DNA of 64,000 nt from positions 2,852,001-2,916,000 of the forward strand of contig NZ_CP102269.1 in the NCBI RefSeq assembly GCF_025148635.1, written 5' to 3'. Below, piece after piece: positions 1 through 8,876 of this stretch. Position 1 is the first letter of the stretch, and each line of letters begins with the position of its first letter. The stretch is from Butyricimonas virosa. Its GTDB lineage: Bacteria > Bacteroidota > Bacteroidia > Bacteroidales > Marinifilaceae. A model generated the notes under the pieces. That model saw nothing but the letters and a program-made list of their open reading frames with translations, did not search any database and had not been told where the DNA came from. The position numbers and the translations under genes were made by a program.

Positions 1-524
1 GTTGCCATATTGGTCGTTCCGGTAGTTGCTTTTTGATAATAGCTAGACGCTTTTTTGAAATCGCCCAATTGCATGTAAGCGTCACCCAAGTTTGCCGTTA
101 CCATACTGGAAAAAATCACATCGTCAGAAGAGAATTTTTCCAAGTGTTTAATGGCGTTTTGGTTGTCACCCAAGTGCAAATAACAGATTCCTGCATAATA
201 ATTAGCCAAATTTCCGCTAGGAGTAGAACTGTATTTGTCAATGATTTCCAAGAAACCGGGGGCGTTCCCATCGCCGTTAAGAGCCATGTTGAAAGAGTCT
301 TTTTCAAAAAGATTCTCGGCAACGAACATTTGTTTCAATGCTTCTTCTTCCATCGGGGCTTTGTAGAATCTATAGTATCCCAAGATCACGCCTACCACGA
401 TGATAATAACGAGGACTCCTCTTACCAATAACTTTTGATTTTTCTCGATGAATTGTTCGGTTGAAATCGTGGCTTCTTCAATTTGTTCAAAGCCATCCGC
501 ACGTTTCTGTTTCTCTTTTGACAT
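1..524 (-). CDS. TPR-repeat inner-membrane protein (3' end beyond window)
   Basis: Reading the minus strand from the ATG at 524 gives an open frame of about 174 codons that runs off the left edge. The product starts MSKEKQKRADGFEQIEEA, has one hydrophobic segment at about residues 36-52 (LVRGVLVIIIVVGVILGYY), and then helical tetratricopeptide-like repeats, for example NYYAGICYLHLGDNQNAIKHL near residue 110 and a second unit with ANLGDAYMQLGDFKKASSYY. One N-terminal membrane anchor followed by TPRs resembles YfgM-like or generic tetratricopeptide proteins of Bacteroidota, which act as protein-protein scaffolds on the periplasmic side. No catalytic motif is seen and the partner is unknown. It is divergent from recF. 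The C-terminus is missing, so full length and repeat number cannot be given. Confidence 0.8.
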   Translation of the reverse strand, partial: MSKEKQKRADGFEQIEEATISTEQFIEKNQKLLVRGVLVIIIVVGVILGYYRFYKAPMEEEALKQMFVAENLFEKDSFNMALNGDGNAPGFLEIIDKYSSTPSGNLANYYAGICYLHLGDNQNAIKHLEKFSSDDVIFSSMVTANLGDAYMQLGDFKKASSYYQKATTGTTNMA

Positions 525-582
525 GGTTATATGTTTTTGTTATTTACTTTTCTTATTCCTAGACGTATCGCTCGTCAACGTG

Positions 583-590
583 CAAAATTA
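583..590 (-). promoter_or_regulatory. Candidate -7 element for the TPR gene
   Basis: On the minus strand the sequence reads TAATTTTG, matching the Bacteroidota -7 consensus TAnnTTTG, about 60 nt upstream of the ATG at 524. A TTTG lies 16 bp further upstream (607-610), closer than the usual 19-21 bp, so the -33 assignment is weak. Confidence 0.4.
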
Positions 591-741
591 ATTTTTTTTT
601 TTATACCAAAAGGATCTCCGTGAAATTTTATGCAAAAAATTATCTGTCCGGTGGATTATATCCTTCTTTTCCTTACTTTTGGTTGTTTGTTTCACGTTTG
701 CGTTGGAACTTGTTGCTTGTAACCACTAACAGTTGAAGTGA

Positions 742-1842
742 ATGATTTTAAAGAACTTGAATGTTGTCAACTATAAGAATATTGCCGAGGCGAGTGTTGC
801 GTGTTCTCCCCGGTTTAACTGTTTTATCGGGAATAATGGCGTGGGGAAGACCAATATTCTGGATGCCGTGTATCAGTTGTCAATGTGTAAAAGCTATTTC
901 AACTTGCCTGATGCGCAGAATATTTGTCATGGGGAGGCTTTTTTCGTGATCGAGGGACAATATATGCACGGGGACGAGGAAATTGACGTGTATTGCGGGG
1001 TGAAACGAGGACAGAAGAAGATTTTTAAAAAGAATAAAAAGGCTTATACCCGACTTTCCGATCACATCGGGTTGTTGCCGTTAGTTATTATTTCACCTGC
1101 GGATGTGGTATTGATTGATGGTGCTAGCGAGGAGAGAAGACGTTTTATTGACGGGGTGATCAGTCAATGTGATAAGGAGTACTTGCAGTTATTGATTCGC
1201 TATAACCGGGTGTTGATGCAGCGAAATAGTTTTTTGAAGGAATATGCGGGACAGTCGATTGATACAGATATGTTGTCTGTGTGGGATGAACAACTTGCGG
1301 ATAGCGGGCGTGTTATTCTTGAACGGCGTAGGGCTTTCGTGGCGGAGTTGGAAGAGATGTTCCAAATGTATTATGATCGGGTTTCCTTGGGGAGGGAAAA
1401 GGTTATGCTGGAGTATTCTACGACTATAAAGAATGATGATTTCTTGGCTTCATTGCGTGGTAGTTTCGAGCGGGATCGGATATTGACTTACACGACGGTG
1501 GGAGTGCATCGGGATGATTTGAATTTGAGCCTGGAAGGGTACCCCGTGAAAAAGCTGGGGTCTCAGGGACAGAAAAAAAGTTTCCTGACAGCGTTGAAAT
1601 TGGCACAGTTTGCTTACTTGGTGAAGCAGAAGGGGGTGAAGCCGTTGCTACTGTTGGATGATATTTTTGATAAGCTGGATGCTGATCGGGTAAGCCAGAT
1701 CATTCGAATTGTTTCAAGTACGGACTTTGGTCAGGTTTTTGTTACGGATACCAATCGTGAACATATAGACGAAATTTTGAAGCAACATGCCATGGAATAC
1801 AAGATATTTCATGTTGAAGGGGGAGAAGTGATGAATTTGTGA
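742..1842 (+). CDS. recF: DNA replication/repair protein RecF
   Basis: RecF is a cytoplasmic SMC-like ATPase that, with RecO and RecR, loads RecA at single-strand gaps and stalled forks. The 366-residue product has the family's usual length. Walker A GNNGVGKT is at residues 30-37, the ABC-type signature LGSQGQKKS at about 272-280, and Walker B LLLLDD at 302-307 followed by the D-loop region FDKLDADR. The ATG at 742 gives the canonical start (MILKNLNVVNYKNI). A TACTTTTG at 674-681 may be its -7 element. A DUF721/DciA-like gene follows 200 bp downstream, an order also common in other phyla, which supports a replication context although dnaA lies 27 kb away. The last codons overlap a long inverted repeat that starts at 1834. 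Confidence 0.96.
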   Translation: MILKNLNVVNYKNIAEASVACSPRFNCFIGNNGVGKTNILDAVYQLSMCKSYFNLPDAQNICHGEAFFVIEGQYMHGDEEIDVYCGVKRGQKKIFKKNKKAYTRLSDHIGLLPLVIISPADVVLIDGASEERRRFIDGVISQCDKEYLQLLIRYNRVLMQRNSFLKEYAGQSIDTDMLSVWDEQLADSGRVILERRRAFVAELEEMFQMYYDRVSLGREKVMLEYSTTIKNDDFLASLRGSFERDRILTYTTVGVHRDDLNLSLEGYPVKKLGSQGQKKSFLTALKLAQFAYLVKQKGVKPLLLLDDIFDKLDADRVSQIIRIVSSTDFGQVFVTDTNREHIDEILKQHAMEYKIFHVEGGEVMNL

Positions 1843-1970
1843 TTTATGATTTACGATTATGTGATTCTTTACCACCGAATACACGTTCTAATCACGGAAT
1901 TAGAGTATCATAAATCGTGAATCATAAATCACTAAATTTGGAGGGATTTGAAATTTAAAATCTAAAATTC
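1834..1970. repeat. Long inverted repeat plus AATCTAAAAT-type words
   Basis: The left arm 1834-1861 and right arm 1909-1938 are near-perfect inverted copies (one substitution, two small indels over about 28 bp), built around GTGATTTATGATT. An inner CTAAT/ATTAG pair extends the hairpin. It is followed by AAATTTAAAATCTAAAATTC at 1951-1970. The left arm includes the recF stop codon. It could terminate recF transcription, but there is no clear U-tract; similar words recur elsewhere in the window. Confidence 0.7.
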
Positions 1971-2043
1971 ATTCGGGTTGTTCAGAAAATCGTATTTTTG
2001 TAGAATGAATTTAACTGTAGAATCATAATAAAATAGGAATGTT

Positions 2044-2334
2044 TTGAAGCAGGGTAAGACGTTGACAATGGATGAGCTGGTAAATCTTTACTTGGAGCAG
2101 ATGGGGTTATCCCGTCAGTTCAAAGAGAGGGAGGTGTGCCAGGTTTGGCCGGATGTTGTGGGGGGAATGATTGCTTCCCGGACGAAAAGTTTGCGAATTT
2201 CAGAGGGAAAAGTGTTCGTGAGTTTCACTTCTTCCGTGGTAAAGAACGAGATTCTGATGGTGAAAGAGGGATTAATAAAAGCCCTGAATGATCGGGTCGG
2301 GGATAATGTTGTGAAAGATATTGTAGTGTTCTAG
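2044..2334 (+). CDS. DUF721 / DciA-like protein
   Basis: This 96-residue protein belongs to the DUF721 family, whose founding member DciA assists loading of the replicative helicase DnaB. The first half, around LVNLYLEQMGLSRQ, and the conserved VCQVWPDVVGG, followed by VFVSFTSSVVKNEI and a basic helical end, match the small stand-alone bacteroidetal form. Start choice is uncertain: the longest frame uses TTG at 2044, preceded by AGGA at a workable distance, while an ATG at 2068 would shorten it by eight residues. It lies between recF and the lipid acyltransferase gene, 26 bp before the latter. A DnaB-loading role in Bacteroidota is inferred from the family, not shown here. Confidence 0.8.
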   Translation: MKQGKTLTMDELVNLYLEQMGLSRQFKEREVCQVWPDVVGGMIASRTKSLRISEGKVFVSFTSSVVKNEILMVKEGLIKALNDRVGDNVVKDIVVF

Positions 2335-2360
2335 TTGTAGAACATTTAATAAGGATATAG

Positions 2361-4157
2361 ATGAAATTAATTGATACGAATGATTTTTTGCTTGGCTCTC
2401 ATGGGTTGAACCGTTTTCGAGAAAGCTTGGTATCCAAGTTGGTGATGTATATCTTGCGGTTGCATAAACTGGATAAGTTGAATGTGAAGGTAAATGATGA
2501 TGATCCGGAAGTCCTTTTGGATAGTTTGATCGAGGCTTTGGGGGTGACTATCGAGGTGAGTAAGGAGGATTTGGAAAAAATTCCTAAAAACGGTACTTTT
2601 ATCACGGTTTCCAATCACCCGTTCGGGGGACTGGATGGTATCGTCCTGGTGCGTTTGCTATGTAAATTACGTCCGGATTATAAAATCATGTCTAATTTTC
2701 TGTTGAAGAAAATTGTTCCGTTACAGGATTATATATTGGGGCTGGACCCGGAGGAGGGCAAGAAAGATTCAAATATGCGAGTAATTAAAGAGGCGATACG
2801 TCATGTCGTTGACGGGAAACCCTTGGGAATATTCCCTGCCGGAGAGGTTTCTTCTTACCAAGCTGATTCGAATCATGTGGAGGATAAGGAGTGGGATTCT
2901 TCGGTTTTGAAGTTGGTGAAAATGGCGAAAGTGCCTGTTATCCCGATATATTTTAAAGGTTCTAACAGTTTGTTGTTTTATTTACTGGGGATGATTCATC
3001 CGGTATTGAAAACGATTAAGTTGCCTTCCGAGTTGTTGAACAAGAAAAACAGGGTGGTGAAGTTAAGGATCGGGAACCCGATCAGTGTGGAGACTCAGAA
3101 TACATTTCATGATATAGCTCAGTATGGTAAGTTCTTGCGGGCGAAAACTTATTTATTGGGATCTGCGTTAGAAGTGAAGAAGTTTTTTATTAAATCACAG
3201 AAAGCAATGCCTAAAGCAGAACCGATTGCGGCAGAGACCGAGAGTGTAGTATTGAAGAAAGAAATCGAGGGGATAGCGGAAGACTACCTGTTGTTTAACA
3301 TGAAGAATTACGATATATATTGTTCCCCTTCCGTGAAGATTCCGAACGTGTTGAACGAGATTGGTCGTTTGCGGGAAGTTACTTTCCGTGCGGTGGGAGA
3401 AGGAACGAATCGTAGTATCGATTTGGATGAATACGATCTTTATTACTATCACTTGTTTATTTGGGATCGGGAGGAAGAGAAAATTGTCGGGGCTTATCGC
3501 GTAGGGAAAGGAAAAGAGATTATTGACCGTTACGGGATGAAGGGGTTTTATATCAACTCGTTGTTTAAGATGCGAAAAGAGATGCTACCCGTGTTGTACG
3601 AATCGATCGAGTTGGGACGTTCTTTTATCACGGAGGAGTACCAGCGTAAACCACTCCCCTTGTTCATGTTGTGGAAAGGTATTCTTTATTTCTTGTTGAA
3701 AAACCCGGAGTATCGTTATCTGATCGGTCCGGTGACAATCAGTGGGAAGTACACGGAAGTGTCGAAAGAGTTGATCATGCGTTTTATTCAGGAGAATCAT
3801 TATAGTCATGAACTGGCAAAATACGTGATCCCGCGTTCCAAGTATCAGGTTCATTCGGAAGAGCCTGGGGTTCAGGTGATGCTGGATGCCGCTCAAAAGG
3901 ATATATCCGTGCTGGACAAGATGATCGGGGATATTGAGCCGTCGAGTGATAAGTTACCGGTTTTGTTGAAGAAATATATTTCGTTGAATGCCAAGATTAT
4001 CGGTTTTAATATCGATCCGAAGTTTAATATGTGTTTGGATGGTTTACTTATTTTAGATATTTTTGACGTGCCGATGAAAACGATCGAGTCGTTGTCAAAA
4101 GAGATAAATGATGACACGATATTGAGCCGATTCTCTTCGGATAGTGTGGAACTGTAA
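2361..4157 (+). CDS. Fused PlsC-GNAT acyltransferase, OlsF/GlsF-like aminolipid synthase
   Basis: The 598-residue product joins two acyltransferase domains. The N-terminal half is a PlsC/LPLAT domain with SNHPFGGLDG (H86, D92) and FPAGEVSS near residue 160. The C-terminal half (about 285-560) resembles the hemolysin-like GNAT N-acyltransferase, with FRAVGEGTNRSIDLDEYD, YRVGKG and the ELGRSFITEEYQR block. Fusions of this order are known as OlsF (ornithine lipid) and as the bacteroidetal glycine-lipid counterpart GlsF: the C-terminal part N-acylates the amino acid with a 3-hydroxy fatty acid and the N-terminal part O-acylates that hydroxyl. Whether glycine or ornithine is the substrate cannot be read from sequence. 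It acts at the inner face of the cytoplasmic membrane. It is followed after 17 bp by a LysE-type exporter gene, probably co-transcribed. Confidence 0.85.
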   Translation: MKLIDTNDFLLGSHGLNRFRESLVSKLVMYILRLHKLDKLNVKVNDDDPEVLLDSLIEALGVTIEVSKEDLEKIPKNGTFITVSNHPFGGLDGIVLVRLLCKLRPDYKIMSNFLLKKIVPLQDYILGLDPEEGKKDSNMRVIKEAIRHVVDGKPLGIFPAGEVSSYQADSNHVEDKEWDSSVLKLVKMAKVPVIPIYFKGSNSLLFYLLGMIHPVLKTIKLPSELLNKKNRVVKLRIGNPISVETQNTFHDIAQYGKFLRAKTYLLGSALEVKKFFIKSQKAMPKAEPIAAETESVVLKKEIEGIAEDYLLFNMKNYDIYCSPSVKIPNVLNEIGRLREVTFRAVGEGTNRSIDLDEYDLYYYHLFIWDREEEKIVGAYRVGKGKEIIDRYGMKGFYINSLFKMRKEMLPVLYESIELGRSFITEEYQRKPLPLFMLWKGILYFLLKNPEYRYLIGPVTISGKYTEVSKELIMRFIQENHYSHELAKYVIPRSKYQVHSEEPGVQVMLDAAQKDISVLDKMIGDIEPSSDKLPVLLKKYISLNAKIIGFNIDPKFNMCLDGLLILDIFDVPMKTIESLSKEINDDTILSRFSSDSVEL

Positions 4158-4174
4158 ATTTCCGATAGAATAGC

Positions 4175-4834
4175 ATGTACGATATATTGTATCTTTTCAA
4201 GGGAATGTTGGTTGGTTTAATGGTATCGATTCCATTAGGGCCAATGGGTGTATTGATTATCCAAAAAACCTTGCATAAGGGTGCGCTATCAGGTTTCATT
4301 GCCGGCATGGGTGCTGCTTCTGCAGATTTCTTTTATGCTTCGGTGGCGGCATTCGGGTTGGGGTACGTGATAAATACCGTGCAGACCCACGAGCTATTGT
4401 TACAGATTATCGGTGGAATTTTTCTTCTGTGTATCGGGTTAAAAATTTATTTTGATAACCCGATTCGTCAGATTCGTCAACGACGTCAAGGTCGGGTGAG
4501 CAAGACCGGGTTGCTGGGGGATTATCTTTCATTGTTTTTTTTGACGGTTTCCAATCCGATCACGGTGGTCGTCTTTATGGCAGTTTTTGCCGGAATGTCC
4601 GTTTTCGGAGAATCTTCTTCTATGCTGGGAGAGTTGTTGGTGGTGATGGGGGTGTTGTTAGGCGGTGGCGTGTGGTGGTACACGCTCTCGACTTTGGTAA
4701 ATATCTTTCGTAAGAAGTTCCGGTTACGCGTGTTAATCACGATTAACCGGGTTTCCGGGTTAGTCATCACGATTTTGGGGGCTCTGGTTATTTTAGCCGC
4801 TTTCGCTCCTTTTAAAAACCTGGTGATTCATTGA
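4175..4834 (+). CDS. LysE-family translocator
   Basis: This is a 219-residue membrane protein of the LysE/RhtB amino-acid exporter superfamily. The family-typical start MVSIPLGPMGVLIIQKTL near residue 15 and about six hydrophobic segments support this, among them GFIAGMGAASADFFYASVAA, LLQIIGGIFLLCIGLKIYF, LSLFFLTVSNPITVVVFMAV and LVITILGALVILAAFAPF. Members export amino acids or their analogues across the inner membrane by proton antiport; the substrate here is unknown. The gene begins 17 bp after the OlsF/GlsF-like synthase. Convergent hydE ends 24 bp beyond it. Confidence 0.88.
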   Translation: MYDILYLFKGMLVGLMVSIPLGPMGVLIIQKTLHKGALSGFIAGMGAASADFFYASVAAFGLGYVINTVQTHELLLQIIGGIFLLCIGLKIYFDNPIRQIRQRRQGRVSKTGLLGDYLSLFFLTVSNPITVVVFMAVFAGMSVFGESSSMLGELLVVMGVLLGGGVWWYTLSTLVNIFRKKFRLRVLITINRVSGLVITILGALVILAAFAPFKNLVIH

Positions 4835-4857
4835 TTACCCGATTCGGATTTTTGAAT

Positions 4858-5919
4858 TTAATTTTCCGTTCTTGATTGGAAATGTCGGGAATCTCCCCAA
4901 GTCCCGTAGGCTACTTTACAACCGCTTTTAAAAATGCTTTCTTCCAGTTTGCGCATGGATTCTGCGGCTCCTTCATGGGTTCCCGGTTTGTTCTCGTAGA
5001 GTTTGTAAAGGGTACGGTTCGTCGTGGGAGTAATGTTGGGCATCACCACGTTCGCCCCGATTTCCAGTGCTTTTTCTCTTCCGGCGGGGTCAATGGCTTG
5101 AAGGGCCGTGGTGGCTGCGATATTAATGTCCGGCATGAGAAGCCGGAGTGCCGCTACCATGTGAATGGACAGGCGCAATCTTTCCTGAAGGGGAAGGAGC
5201 AAATGGCGGTATTCGTACAGGGGGGTAGCATGGTGTTCCAAGTAAGGCCCCATGCCTACCATGTCGATGTCCATGGATTGTAGGAACAGCAAGTCGTTTG
5301 CCAGATCGGTAATGGTTTGAAACGGTAGCCCGATCATCACGCCGGTACCCGTTTGATATCCGCAGTGTTGCAGGCTTTCCAGGCATTTCAAACGTGTTGA
5401 ATGGGAGTGGAGCGGGTTGTTCGGGTGAATCTTGGCGTATAATTCGGGATTGGAGGTTTCGATGCGTAGCAAATAGCGATGTGCCCCGGCATCTTTCCAG
5501 CGTTTGTAAGTATCTTCCGTTTGTTCTCCCAGCGAAAGTGTGATACCTAACTCGTTGTTACTGTTTTTTTTGATTTCTCGCAACAAACGGGTGATTCGAT
5601 TCACGAATTCTTTATCGGAACGTTCTCCACCCTGTAACACGATGGAACCGAAATGATGCGTGTAGGCAAAGTCTGCGGCCTCAATGATCTCGTTGTCCGA
5701 AAGTGTGTATCGTGCAGTTTCCGTGTTGGATTTTCGGATACCGCAGTAATAACAGTCTTTGGTGCAAATGTTTGAAATTTCAATTAATCCCCGGAGATAG
5801 ACGTTGTTGCCGATGTTTTCGTTTTTTACTCTTTTGGCTTCCGAGTAAAGCCGATTTTCTTCTTCTCCCCGACAAGTCAGCATGTTTTCCAGCTCTGGGA
5901 GTGTATACATCTTTTTCAT
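4858..5919 (-). CDS. hydE: [FeFe] hydrogenase H-cluster maturase HydE (radical SAM)
   Basis: HydE is a radical SAM enzyme that acts with HydG and HydF to build the diiron subcluster of [FeFe] hydrogenase in the cytoplasm. The 353-residue product has the CX3CX2C motif CTKDCYYC at residues 52-59, followed by GIRKSN, the GGE-like QGGERSD segment and a long TIM-barrel region with GTGVMIGLPFQT and VGMGPYLEH. The ATG at 5919 is preferred over an in-frame ATG at 5994 because GGAAAA lies just upstream and a minus-strand TACTTTTG (5944-5937) would start transcription after the longer start. No hydF, hydG or hydrogenase gene is in the window. PylB and BioB are relatives, but the N-terminal half reads as HydE. 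Confidence 0.9.
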   Translation of the reverse strand: MKKMYTLPELENMLTCRGEEENRLYSEAKRVKNENIGNNVYLRGLIEISNICTKDCYYCGIRKSNTETARYTLSDNEIIEAADFAYTHHFGSIVLQGGERSDKEFVNRITRLLREIKKNSNNELGITLSLGEQTEDTYKRWKDAGAHRYLLRIETSNPELYAKIHPNNPLHSHSTRLKCLESLQHCGYQTGTGVMIGLPFQTITDLANDLLFLQSMDIDMVGMGPYLEHHATPLYEYRHLLLPLQERLRLSIHMVAALRLLMPDINIAATTALQAIDPAGREKALEIGANVVMPNITPTTNRTLYKLYENKPGTHEGAAESMRKLEESIFKSGCKVAYGTWGDSRHFQSRTEN

Positions 5920-6002
5920 GTTGATTTTCCTTTTCACAAAAGTAGGAAAAAGGCTTGATTTTACTAAATTTGTTCCAATGAAAAAGCTTATCAATTTTAG
6001 AC

Positions 6003-6100
6003 TTGATGATTCTAGATTTTAGATTTCAGCCGCACGAGGCGAGCGTTTCTTTTAATCGAATGATCTCTAATCTTCAATCTAAAATTTAAAATCTAAAATT
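6003..6100. repeat. Dispersed intergenic element, copy at 6.0 kb
   Basis: GATTCTAGATTTTAGATTTC at 6008-6027 is an inverted counterpart of the AATCTAAAATTTAAAATCTAAA-type words at 6076-6098. A GC-rich piece, CCGCACGAGGCGAGCG, lies between them. The same combination of AT words and a GC-rich piece appears near 11.8 kb. No gene is seen inside it. Confidence 0.6.
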
Positions 6101-6105
6101 AGAAC

Positions 6106-8835
6106 GTGGTGAAGAAAATTGCATTAATCGTTTTTGGGATTGTCCTTCTCGGAGGAATAGGATTTGCGCTATGGTGGGTGAACGAGCGGGAACGGGAGGT
6201 GGATATCCCGAAGGAATCGTTTATTCCCTATAATTCTGCTGTTGTGATTAATGTGAATGCGAATGCGAATTTATCACCGAAGATTGCTACCGCTTTTGAT
6301 CGGGAAATTAAGGCATTTCGGAAAAGTATGTTATCTCGGGTCGTAGATACGTTGAAACAAGTGTCTCAGGTAGATACTTCCTCTTATGTGATGGCGATTC
6401 GGGTGGAAGGGAAACAATCGATTCGTTTTTTGTACGTGTTGAACCGGAGTGGTTTGTTTTCCAGGGGGGATGTACATGCTTTTTTGCAAAAGATGTTTGC
6501 CGGGCTACAGGTGAAAGAGCGAAAATATAATAACCAGAAGATATACTTGGCAAGTCGGGGGAAGGATGAGGTGTGTTACGCTATTGTCGGGGGTATGGTA
6601 TTGGTTTCTAATTCTGAACTATACGTGGAAGATGCCGTAAACCAATTAGGTCATTCCGGTGAGGATGAAAAAGACGGGGCTCCCCGTTTTAAAAATGTGA
6701 ATCGTTATTTCTCCGCGGGAGCCGGTTTGAACGTGTTTTTGAACACGACTTGTTTTTCCGATTTACTTCCTTTATTATTACAAAAAGATTTTATTGCTAA
6801 ACAGACGAATATCGCTAAATGGTTTAAGTGGGGGGCGTTGGATGGCGATATAAAGCCGAATGGGGTCAGTTTTAACGGTTTTGTGCATTATGACGGGTTG
6901 AAGGCCGCATTCCCTATTGCGTTTAAGGGGCAAGTTCCCCAGGATTCCAAACTGGACGCCGTGATACCTGCCGACGTGAAGTGTGTTAGTATTCTGGCTC
7001 TGAATGATGTGAAAAATTACTTGGCTTCTCTTGAGAGTTATCGTTACGGGGCGGGACAGATTGAGAATGTCCGGAAACGGAAACAGGAGTTTGCTCGTCT
7101 TTTTGGGGATAAGTTGGAGGAGGAGTGGCAGGCTTTGTTAAAAGGTGAATGGGGGAAAGGAACGCTTTCTTATGATGCGAGCCGGAAACAGGAAGAAGGG
7201 ATCGTGGTGGTTCACGTGAAAGCCGGAAGCTTGGCTGGAGGTTTGTTGGAAAAGATGTTGAAATCGTATGCCTCGAAGTCCGGGATTTCCGAAACTTCGT
7301 TATATCGTTCATTTGCCTTGGATAAAGATAAGAAAGTGAGCTATTTCAAGATGCCCGTTCCCGATTTTGCCGGGGTGATGTGGGGATATGTGTTGGGAGG
7401 GATAGCAACGAATTACGTGTTGGTGGAAGATAATTACGTGGTGTTTGCTTCTTCTGAAAAAGGACTTCAGTCTTTCGCAAGTGATTATATGCGTCGCCTG
7501 AGCGTGAGGGATCAGGAATGGTATCAGAAGCTGAGAACGAAATTATCCTCGAAGTTTAACTGGATGTATTTGTCCGAGATGGTTTCGATGTTACCTTATT
7601 ACGAACAGGTGACTAAAGGGGCTTTGCGTGAATTGTTAGAGAGAAATAAGGAGGGAATGGAGGCATTTTCTTCTCTCGGGTTACAATGGGGGTGCGAGGG
7701 CGATATGCTGTATCACACGTTGTTTTTAAGCACGGAAGAGGTGGAACAGAAACAAGCTCAGATCATGTGGCAGACACGGTTGGATGCTAGAATGAGCATG
7801 AAACCGGCGATTGTGGTGAATCATAACACGGGAGAACGTGAACTTTTCGTGCAGGATGAGGGAAATACAATTTACTTGATTAATGATGTGGGACGGATCT
7901 TGTGGAAATTGCCGATCGATGGGAAGATCAATAGCGAGGTTTATCAAGTGGATATGTTTAAGAACGGGAAGTTGCAATATTTATTTTCTACACCCGGTCA
8001 TCTTTATTTGATTGACCGGAATGGTAATTATTTACCTCGGTTTCCGCTGGCATTTAAGTCTCCTTGCGAACGGGGAATCTCGGTGGCTGATTACGAGAAT
8101 AACAAGAATTACCGAGTGTTTGCTCCTGGGGCTGATCATCACGTGTATTTGTATGAGGTGTCCGGTAATTTCGTGAAAGGTTGGGATGTGCCAAAGAGTG
8201 ATAATGATATAGTCTCTAAAATTTATCATTTCCGGGTGGAAGGGAAAGATTATCTCGTGTATGCAGACCGGTATCGTTTGTATATCTTGGATCGTAAAGG
8301 GAAAGAACGGGTGAAAGTATCTACTTTATTGAATTTGTCCGCTAACACGTCTTTGTACCTGACGAAGCAGAACGGCCAGATGAAGATGGCTTTTATGGAT
8401 GCTAATGGAGAAATAGTATTGGTGAATTTTCGAGGTCAAGTAGAACGAATCAGGGGAGAAGAGATGATTGGCGGTGGAATGTTCAACGTGGAGGATGTTA
8501 ATAATGACGGGCAGGATGAGTTTATTTATACGTTGAAAAACAGGATTGTGGTGATGGATAACAAGGGGAAATTGTTATTCGAGAAGCATTGGGAAGATTC
8601 GGAATTGGATTTTCCGTATATCTATCGTTTCTCGGCTCGGGATTCAAGAATCGGGATTATGGATGGTAAAGGAGAACGTCTTTTCTTGTTGGACATGAAA
8701 GAGGTTTCCAAAGGTTTTCCAATACGGGGAAATTCACCGTTTTCAATAGCTTTTGGAGATAATGGAAGTGCCGGTTTTTACTTGTTTGCAGGGAGTGACG
8801 GAACGCATTTACTAAAATATCGGGTGTTGAGATGA
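6106..8835 (+). CDS. Large membrane-anchored DUF3352-like protein
   Basis: This 909-residue protein has a single N-terminal membrane segment (about residues 4-25, KIALIVFGIVLLGGIGFALWW) and a long extracytoplasmic part. Residues about 35-540 resemble the bacteroidetal DUF3352 family (VVINVNANANLSP, YAIVGGMVLVSNS, DYVVFASSEKGLQSF-like hydrophobic strands). The last 300 residues look like a beta-propeller of PQQ/FG-GAP type: VNHNTGERELFVQDEGNTIY, then DVNNDGQDEFIYTL, an FG-GAP-like Asp-rich loop. The start is one of two adjacent GTG codons (6106 or 6109), just after the AT-word repeat. Function is unknown; no catalytic motif was recognised. The family assignment is from general resemblance only. 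Confidence 0.75.
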   Translation: MVKKIALIVFGIVLLGGIGFALWWVNEREREVDIPKESFIPYNSAVVINVNANANLSPKIATAFDREIKAFRKSMLSRVVDTLKQVSQVDTSSYVMAIRVEGKQSIRFLYVLNRSGLFSRGDVHAFLQKMFAGLQVKERKYNNQKIYLASRGKDEVCYAIVGGMVLVSNSELYVEDAVNQLGHSGEDEKDGAPRFKNVNRYFSAGAGLNVFLNTTCFSDLLPLLLQKDFIAKQTNIAKWFKWGALDGDIKPNGVSFNGFVHYDGLKAAFPIAFKGQVPQDSKLDAVIPADVKCVSILALNDVKNYLASLESYRYGAGQIENVRKRKQEFARLFGDKLEEEWQALLKGEWGKGTLSYDASRKQEEGIVVVHVKAGSLAGGLLEKMLKSYASKSGISETSLYRSFALDKDKKVSYFKMPVPDFAGVMWGYVLGGIATNYVLVEDNYVVFASSEKGLQSFASDYMRRLSVRDQEWYQKLRTKLSSKFNWMYLSEMVSMLPYYEQVTKGALRELLERNKEGMEAFSSLGLQWGCEGDMLYHTLFLSTEEVEQKQAQIMWQTRLDARMSMKPAIVVNHNTGERELFVQDEGNTIYLINDVGRILWKLPIDGKINSEVYQVDMFKNGKLQYLFSTPGHLYLIDRNGNYLPRFPLAFKSPCERGISVADYENNKNYRVFAPGADHHVYLYEVSGNFVKGWDVPKSDNDIVSKIYHFRVEGKDYLVYADRYRLYILDRKGKERVKVSTLLNLSANTSLYLTKQNGQMKMAFMDANGEIVLVNFRGQVERIRGEEMIGGGMFNVEDVNNDGQDEFIYTLKNRIVVMDNKGKLLFEKHWEDSELDFPYIYRFSARDSRIGIMDGKGERLFLLDMKEVSKGFPIRGNSPFSIAFGDNGSAGFYLFAGSDGTHLLKYRVLR

Positions 8836-8876
8836 CAGGAGTAAAGTTGGTCCTACTCAATAGTAACTTTATACCA

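Noticed and set aside
5919..5994. Longer HydE start at 5994
   Set aside because: The extra 25 residues are not family-like and would lie upstream of the expected transcript start set by the -7 element at 5937-5944.
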